Part shown: positions 58,907-64,000 of the stretch, in pieces
Position numbering within the stretch: position 1 is the stretch's first letter
Layout: the number at the start of each line of letters is the position of its first letter
From: Polyangium sp. 6x1
GTDB lineage: Bacteria; Myxococcota_A; Polyangia; Polyangiales; Polyangiaceae
Direction: 5' to 3'
DNA: 64,000 bases
Assembly: GCF_029946515.1 (NCBI RefSeq)
Contig: NZ_JARZHH010000024.1
Span: 89,752-153,751, forward strand
Notes under the pieces: model-generated
The model's database searches: none
What the model saw: only the letters and a program-made list of their open reading frames with translations
Told to the model about the DNA's origin: nothing
Position numbers and translations under genes: made by a program

Positions 58907-60607
58907 GTGAGACCCGAACGATTCTACATGGCCCACCCGGGCGCGTTCTTGATCCCGGCCGAGCACCTCGACGACGAGGGCATCGCGGACCTCGCGTGGG
59001 AGGAGCGGGAGCTGCTCCAGAGCCGCGTGGGTTTGTCGAAGGAGCACATCGATCTCTTCAACCGGGGCTATCGGCTCTACCGCGAGCGCGCGGCCTCGCT
59101 CCATGCCCGCGCGCCCGGCTCGTGGCTGCCGCCGCGCAAGGCGCACCTCCTGCTCGTCACCGACCCTTCGCGCGTGCGCCCGTACTGCCAGCCCTTCCTC
59201 GGCACGACGTGGTTCCTCTATGCTTCGGACCTCGATCCGGCGCGCTCGCACGAGGAGTACGTCTGTTATCAGCTCTTCCACGTCGAGCGACTCGCCTTCC
59301 TGAAAGCGCTGCGCGCGGCGGTCTGCTTCAACCTGAGTTATTTCCTCGATCGCACCGAGGACGAGCTGCGCGATTTCTCCCGTGCCGCCTCACGCGCCAC
59401 GCGGCCCGATGCCCCGGCGTTCGTGGCGCTCGCCCGCGCATTGCACTGGATCCAGTCGCTCTATCACCTGCCGCTGCGGGAGCCGCCGCCCGGACGCACC
59501 GAGGGGCTCGGCCACGTCGACGGCGCGGATCTTTTGATCCCCAAGGAAGTGCGACCCGATCTGCTCGCCCTCTTCGGCGCGTTCGACGCGGCCGCGCGCG
59601 AGATGGAGGCGTCGTTCTTCGCGGCGCAAGCCGAGCCGACGGAGGGCCCCGCGCCGGTCGACATCGTGTGTCGTTTCCTCGCGGAGGAGCGGCCGGACGT
59701 CTTGCTCGTCGATACGGCGGGAAAGATCGTGTATCGGCCGGAGGACGCCTCCAGACTGGACGACGCCCGCGCGGCGCTCGCGCCCCTCGTCTCCGCGCGC
59801 GTCGCCGAGAGCCTCGTAAAGGACCTCCGGATCGTCAGCGACAAGAGCCGCGCCGTGCTCGCCTCGCTGCGGAATCCGGACGTCCTGCCGCGGACGAGCA
59901 CGGAGGTGGATCCCGACGGCGGCGTGTATGTGCGGGCGGACCTGGGCCGCATCGTCTACGAGCTACGCCATCCCGGCTTTGATCCGCTGCGCGAGGAGGC
60001 GCCGCCGTACCACCGAGAGCTGCTCGCCGCGCGGGTCGTCCACGAATGGGGTCACCTCGTGCACGAGGCGGGGCTCATCCGCGTGCCCGAGGAGAACGAG
60101 CACGCCTACAACGTTGGCCTCTCGTTCGTCCACTCGACATGGCAGGGGATCCTCGAGCAAATGCCCGCGCGGCTCGCCGAGGACGTGAAGGAGGAGCTCG
60201 ATGCGCTCGGGGCCGATCCCGCCCGCCCCGGGGAGACGCTCGCCCGTGTCACGCTGACGCGAATGCCCGATTTCGCGTGCAACCTGTTTTTCCGGAGATA
60301 CCTGCGGCCCGAAGAGGCCAGGACGTACCTCCATGCGAACGTGCGCCACCACCTGAACGAGGACCTCGGCCCGCTCACGCAGCTCGCGCGGTACGCCCTG
60401 GAGCTCTCGTACCTCGACCTCGCCGGGATCTCGGACCCGATCCCTCATTTCGTGGAGACGACCTACTTCGACGGGTATTTCATCAAGCCGAAGGTCTGCG
60501 ACGAACGGCAGCTCCGGGAGCTTCACAGCTCGATCTGGCGGCTCTGCAGCGCTTACGCAGTCGACGCGTCCGCGTTCTTCCCCGCCCCGGCGCCCGCCGA
60601 TCTTTGA
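58907..60607 (+). CDS. Putative zinc metallopeptidase-like protein (HEWGH motif)
   Basis: Product of 566 residues from a GTG start. The recognisable feature is RVVHEWGHLVHEAGLIRV, an HExxH-type zinc site at about residue 379, with a second Glu in VPEENEHAYNVG that could be the third ligand. The N-terminal two-thirds is mixed helix and strand without a named fold. No signal peptide is visible. Without a family match it could also be a non-peptidase metalloenzyme. It is followed by a strong hairpin. Confidence 0.7.
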   Translation: MRPERFYMAHPGAFLIPAEHLDDEGIADLAWEERELLQSRVGLSKEHIDLFNRGYRLYRERAASLHARAPGSWLPPRKAHLLLVTDPSRVRPYCQPFLGTTWFLYASDLDPARSHEEYVCYQLFHVERLAFLKALRAAVCFNLSYFLDRTEDELRDFSRAASRATRPDAPAFVALARALHWIQSLYHLPLREPPPGRTEGLGHVDGADLLIPKEVRPDLLALFGAFDAAAREMEASFFAAQAEPTEGPAPVDIVCRFLAEERPDVLLVDTAGKIVYRPEDASRLDDARAALAPLVSARVAESLVKDLRIVSDKSRAVLASLRNPDVLPRTSTEVDPDGGVYVRADLGRIVYELRHPGFDPLREEAPPYHRELLAARVVHEWGHLVHEAGLIRVPEENEHAYNVGLSFVHSTWQGILEQMPARLAEDVKEELDALGADPARPGETLARVTLTRMPDFACNLFFRRYLRPEEARTYLHANVRHHLNEDLGPLTQLARYALELSYLDLAGISDPIPHFVETTYFDGYFIKPKVCDERQLRELHSSIWRLCSAYAVDASAFFPAPAPADL

Positions 60608-60619
60608 GCCACTTGCCAC

Positions 60620-60654
60620 TCGCAACTTCGCGAGCCTCCTTCGCGAAGTTGCGA
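60620..60654 (+). terminator. Strong hairpin after the HEWGH gene
   Basis: Arms TCGCAACTTCGCGA (60620-60633) and TCGCGAAGTTGCGA (60641-60654) are exactly complementary over 14 bp, with a 7-base loop. It begins 12 bases past the stop. No U-run follows, so it may act as a factor-assisted terminator or be a repetitive palindrome. The following 46 bases up to the next ATG have no other feature. Confidence 0.65.
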
Positions 60655-60700
60655 CGACACGGCGCTCGACTTCGAACCGTACTTTCTGTAGGGGTCGCGC

Positions 60701-63700
60701 ATGCGCGCGGCGTCTCTATCATCCATTGGGCTCTTGTTCCTTTTCGGTGCGACGGCGTGCGGGGAGCAGAGCCGCGCACCCGAGCAAGGCCCGCGTGACC
60801 CGGCGGCGCGCCCGAGCCCCGCGGCGGCCGAGATGCCGATCGCGCTCCGTGCAGCGGCGATCGGCGCGCGGCAGGCGCAGGCGGGGGAGGCATATCGTTT
60901 CGCCCGGGCGACGCCGGGGCGACCGCTCCGCGCGGACAATCCGGCGCAAGGGTTCGTCGCGGAAATGGATGCGGCGTCCGTTCGGATCGAGCGCTCGACG
61001 GGCGGCGGTGAGGCATTTCAGGCATCCCTGACGTTCGCGGGTTTCGGCTGCGAAGGCGACCTCCGCGCGCCGGCCCCCGCCGAGCCCACGGCGACGGGCA
61101 ACCGCACGGAATACCGGCGCGGCGACGTGACGGAGTGGTATGTGAACGGCCCGCTCGGGATCGAGCAGGGCTTCGACGTGGCCAAGGCGCCGGGCTGCAA
61201 GGGCGGGCTCTCGTTCGAAATGGCCGTGTCGGGCGGGCTCGCGGCGGCCGTCGTGAAAGGCGGCGAGGCGATCGATCTCGTCGATGACGAAGGCCTCGCG
61301 CGACTTCGGTACGGCGAGCTGTACGTCGCCGACGCGACGGGCAAACCCGTGCCGTCCTCGCTCGGCGTGCGCGGCGGGCGCATCACGATCCACGTCGACG
61401 ACGCGGGCGCCGCGTACCCGCTCCACGTCGATCCGCTCGTCGCCATTCCGCGCTTCCGGCTCGTCGCCTCCGACGCGCAGGCGACGGACTATTTCGGCAC
61501 CTCCGTGGCGCTCGACGGCGACACGGCCCTCGTCGGCGCCGAGGGGGACAGCTATGCAGGCGGCACGGACGCGGGATCAGCGTACGTCTTCGTCCGCAAT
61601 GGCCTCACCTGGAGCCAGCAAGCCAAGCTCGTCGTGCCCGGCGCGGCACAGAACGACTTCGTCGGCTCGTCCGTCGCCCTCCAGGGGGACACCGCCCTCG
61701 TCGGGGCCCGGGGCGACGACAGCGCGGCCGGCGTGGACGCCGGCGCGGCGTACGTCTTCCGCCGCAATGGCGCGACGTGGTCGCTCGAAGCGCAGCTCTT
61801 TGCGCCCGACGCGGCGGCCGGCGACGCCTTCGGCACCTCGGTCGCGCTGAACGGGAGCACGGCCGTCATCGGCGCCGCGTTCGACGACACCGCCGCCGGC
61901 GCGGATTCGGGCTCGGCCCACGTCTTCGTCCGGAGCGGGAGCACCTGGAGCCCGCAAACCCAGCTCCTTCCGAGCAGCAGCGTCCCGGGGGCAGAGTTTG
62001 GCCGGGCCGTCGCGATCGAGGCGGACACGGCCCTCGTCGGCTCCCCGCACGGCACCGCCGCCGGCCGCGTATACGTCTACGTGCGGAGCGCGGGGGTGTG
62101 GACCCAGCAGGCCGCGATCAGCCCGGCGGACGGCGCGACGGACGATCAATTCGGCAACGCCGTCGCGCTGAGCGGCGAGACGGCCCTCATCGGTTGCGAA
62201 TTCGACAACACGGGGTTCGGGCTCGACGTGGGATCGGCGTACGTGTTCGTGCGGAACATGAGCACGTGGACGCAGCAGGCCAAGCTCCTGGCGGGCAACG
62301 CCGTCGAGGACATGCGCTTCGGCAACGCCGTCGCGATCAGCGGCGACAGGGCCGTCGTCGGCGCGTGGTTCGCAGAGCCCCTGCTGAACGATGCCGAAGG
62401 CGCCGCGTACGTGTTCGTGCGCAGCGGCACTGTGTGGTCCCAGCTCGTGCAGATCGACGGGCCCGACGCGAGCCTCGGCCTGTTCGGCAGCAGCGTCGCG
62501 ATGAGCGGCAATCACTTCCTCGTCGGTGCGCTCTCCGAGTCGTTCGACGCGAAGGGGGACGCGGGCGCGGCGTACGTGTTCGAGCTCTTCGAAGAGCTCC
62601 CGAACGGCGCGGCCTGCAATGTCGCGGAGGAGTGCACGAGCGGCTTCTGCATCGACGGCGTGTGCTGCAACAGCGCCTGCGGATCCGGCGTCACGACCGA
62701 TTGCCAGGCGTGCAGCGTGGCCAAAGGCGCGGCCGTGAACGGCACCTGTGGCCCGGCGGTGAGCGGCACGGTCTGCCGCGGGACGAGCGGCGCGTGCGAC
62801 GTCGCGGAGACGTGCAACGGGTCGGCGACGACCTGCCCGACCAACAAATACATGGCCGCCGGAACGATCTGCCGCGGCGCGGCGGGCGCCTGCGACGTGA
62901 CCGAGATGTGCACCGGGAACGGCGCTGCCTGCCCCGCCGACGTGATCGCCCCGGCGGGGACGTCGTGCCGCCCGCCCGAGGGCGCCTGCGACGAGGCCGA
63001 ATTCTGCACGGGGTCCAGCGTGGTTTGCCCCGACGACGTCTTCAAGGCGGCCGGCACGAGCTGCCGCGCCCAGGCGGGCGTCTGCGACGTGGCCGAGAGC
63101 TGCACGGGCGACGCGGCAGCTTGCCCGATGGACGCGCTCAAGCCGGCCGGCACGAGCTGCCGCGCCGCGGCGGGCGCTTGCGATGTGGCCGAATCTTGCA
63201 CGGGGGGCAGCGCCCTCTGCCCTGCCAATACCTTCCTCCCGGCGAACACCACCTGCCGCGCGTCGGCGGGTGGTTGCGACGTGGCCGAAGTTTGTCCCGG
63301 AAATACAGCCGTTTGCCCGGGCGACACGTTCGTCGCCGCCGGGACGACTTGTCGCGCGTCGGTGGGCGCCTGCGACGTGGCCGAGGTTTGCCCCGGCAAT
63401 ACGGCCGCTTGCCCCGGCGACGTCCTCGTACCCGCCGGCACGACGTGCCGTCCGTCGGCGGGGGCCTGCGACATCGCCGAGGCGTGTACGGGCGCGAGCG
63501 GCGCGTGCCCGAGCGACGTCCTCCAGGGTCCCATGGTGGTGTGCCGACCCGCGGCCGGCCCTTGTGACGTCGCGGAATCGTGCACCGGCGCGGGCGTCGA
63601 TTGCCCGTTCGACGGCGTGGCCAACGTCATGACGATCTGCCGCGACATGGCCGGACCGTGCGACATCCCGGAGAAATGCGACGGGGTCAGCAAGGGCTGC

Positions 63701-64000
63701 ACGGCGGATTTGATCGCCGACACGACGGTCACGTGCAGGCCGGCAGCGGATGCATGCGATACGGCGGAGAAATGCACGGGCGTGGAGACGACGTGCCCGC
63801 TCGATTTGACGGCCCCCAACGGGACGGCGTGCGGCAACGGGGTTTGCCTCGACGGCGAATGCACGGGCGCGGGCGGTAGCGGTGGCATGGGCGGCAGCGG
63901 CGGCGCAGGCGGCAGCGGCGGCGCAGGCGGCAGCGGTGGCGCAGGCGGCAGCGGCGGCGCAGGCGGCAGCGGTGGCGCGGCTGGCGGCGGTGGCGATGGG
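60701..64000 (+). CDS. Giant FG-GAP / Cys-repeat surface lipoprotein (partial, cut by right edge)
   Basis: At least 1100 residues, open at the window end. A signal peptide (MRAASLSSIGLLFLFGATAC) with a lipobox-like Cys near 20 suggests lipidation. An N-terminal domain (about 40-245) precedes seven FG-GAP-like propeller repeats (about 250-640). These are seen as FGTSVALDGDTALVGAEGDS, FVGSSVALQGDTALVGARGD and similar units, each followed by GSAYVFVR. A Cys-rich region then has eleven 32-residue repeats (C-7-C-6-C-7-C spacing, CDVAESCTG type) and a Gly/Ser-rich linker to the edge. Such proteins are usually adhesins or calcium-binding surface proteins. The missing C-terminus probably holds another domain or an anchor. 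Confidence 0.88.
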   Translation, partial: MRAASLSSIGLLFLFGATACGEQSRAPEQGPRDPAARPSPAAAEMPIALRAAAIGARQAQAGEAYRFARATPGRPLRADNPAQGFVAEMDAASVRIERSTGGGEAFQASLTFAGFGCEGDLRAPAPAEPTATGNRTEYRRGDVTEWYVNGPLGIEQGFDVAKAPGCKGGLSFEMAVSGGLAAAVVKGGEAIDLVDDEGLARLRYGELYVADATGKPVPSSLGVRGGRITIHVDDAGAAYPLHVDPLVAIPRFRLVASDAQATDYFGTSVALDGDTALVGAEGDSYAGGTDAGSAYVFVRNGLTWSQQAKLVVPGAAQNDFVGSSVALQGDTALVGARGDDSAAGVDAGAAYVFRRNGATWSLEAQLFAPDAAAGDAFGTSVALNGSTAVIGAAFDDTAAGADSGSAHVFVRSGSTWSPQTQLLPSSSVPGAEFGRAVAIEADTALVGSPHGTAAGRVYVYVRSAGVWTQQAAISPADGATDDQFGNAVALSGETALIGCEFDNTGFGLDVGSAYVFVRNMSTWTQQAKLLAGNAVEDMRFGNAVAISGDRAVVGAWFAEPLLNDAEGAAYVFVRSGTVWSQLVQIDGPDASLGLFGSSVAMSGNHFLVGALSESFDAKGDAGAAYVFELFEELPNGAACNVAEECTSGFCIDGVCCNSACGSGVTTDCQACSVAKGAAVNGTCGPAVSGTVCRGTSGACDVAETCNGSATTCPTNKYMAAGTICRGAAGACDVTEMCTGNGAACPADVIAPAGTSCRPPEGACDEAEFCTGSSVVCPDDVFKAAGTSCRAQAGVCDVAESCTGDAAACPMDALKPAGTSCRAAAGACDVAESCTGGSALCPANTFLPANTTCRASAGGCDVAEVCPGNTAVCPGDTFVAAGTTCRASVGACDVAEVCPGNTAACPGDVLVPAGTTCRPSAGACDIAEACTGASGACPSDVLQGPMVVCRPAAGPCDVAESCTGAGVDCPFDGVANVMTICRDMAGPCDIPEKCDGVSKGCTADLIADTTVTCRPAADACDTAEKCTGVETTCPLDLTAPNGTACGNGVCLDGECTGAGGSGGMGGSGGAGGSGGAGGSGGAGGSGGAGGSGGAAGGGGDG
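62774..63829 (+). repeat. Eleven 96-bp coding repeats (32-residue Cys unit)
   Basis: Each unit encodes four Cys spaced 1-8-14-21 within 32 residues, typically C-R-x4-G/A-x-C-D-V-A-E-x-C-T-G-x4-C-P. Units 2-9 are the most regular. The array sits between the FG-GAP propeller and the Gly/Ser linker. Confidence 0.93.
63867..63990 (+). repeat. Gly-Gly-Ser-Gly-Gly-Ala coding repeat
   Basis: Tandem 18-bp units (GGCGGCAGCGGCGGCGCA and variants) encode a flexible Gly/Ser/Ala linker at the right edge of the window. Confidence 0.85.

Overview
The window is GC-rich, densely coded chromosomal DNA that looks like a myxobacterium, most likely of the Sorangium/Polyangium group. This is inferred from gene content: an alternative complex III operon feeding a caa3 oxidase, Hanks-type kinase and PEGA-like proteins, many Cys-rich lipoproteins with Gly/Ser linkers, a DUF1552/DUF1592 pair, and FG-GAP plus Cys-repeat surface proteins. 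No rRNA, tRNA, insertion sequence, prophage or CRISPR array was seen.

Layout. 1-11032 (minus strand): one respiratory operon read actA-actB-actC-actD-actE-actF, a small membrane protein, a SCO copper chaperone, coxB and coxA (cut by the left edge). Adjacent genes mostly overlap by 4 bp or lie 1-9 bp apart. Quinol is presumably oxidised by the Act complex and electrons pass through its haem c subunits and the haem c domain of CoxB to the oxidase. 11240-16913: 6-phosphogluconate dehydrogenase, a Cys-rich lipoprotein, and several proteins of unknown role. 16914-18198: two tandem paralogous XRE regulators surrounded by copies of a shared operator-like motif. 18248-30855: a PI-PLC-like lipoprotein, an MFS transporter, alpha-glucan phosphorylase, a DsbA-like protein, an L,D-transpeptidase, the DUF1592/DUF1552 pair and two envelope proteins.

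30910-36182 is the most accessory-looking stretch. It holds an array of eight 43-bp tandem repeats, each with a small hairpin, ending directly at a SIR2-domain gene whose C-terminal half is uncharacterised. An Rpn/PD-(D/E)XK-like protein with an in-frame 12-bp repeat follows, then a recent tandem duplication of a PAS-STAS protein. 36387-43334: a Ser/Thr kinase, two companion envelope proteins, a short-chain dehydrogenase, and a membrane protein whose C-terminus looks like a sigma-54 activator ATPase that has lost its ATP-binding and sigma-54-contact motifs. 43405-46153: a lipoprotein with an HNH-like C-terminus followed by an internally duplicated protein, a possible toxin/immunity pair.

46533-64000: a HEAT-repeat protein, a CLC-CBS chloride channel, a polysaccharide deacetylase/glycosyltransferase pair, a DnaJ-type zinc-finger protein without a J domain, a SleB-like hydrolase pair, an FAD monooxygenase, an HEWGH putative metallopeptidase, and a very large FG-GAP/Cys-repeat lipoprotein cut by the right edge.

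All family calls come from reading motifs by eye. No database search was run.
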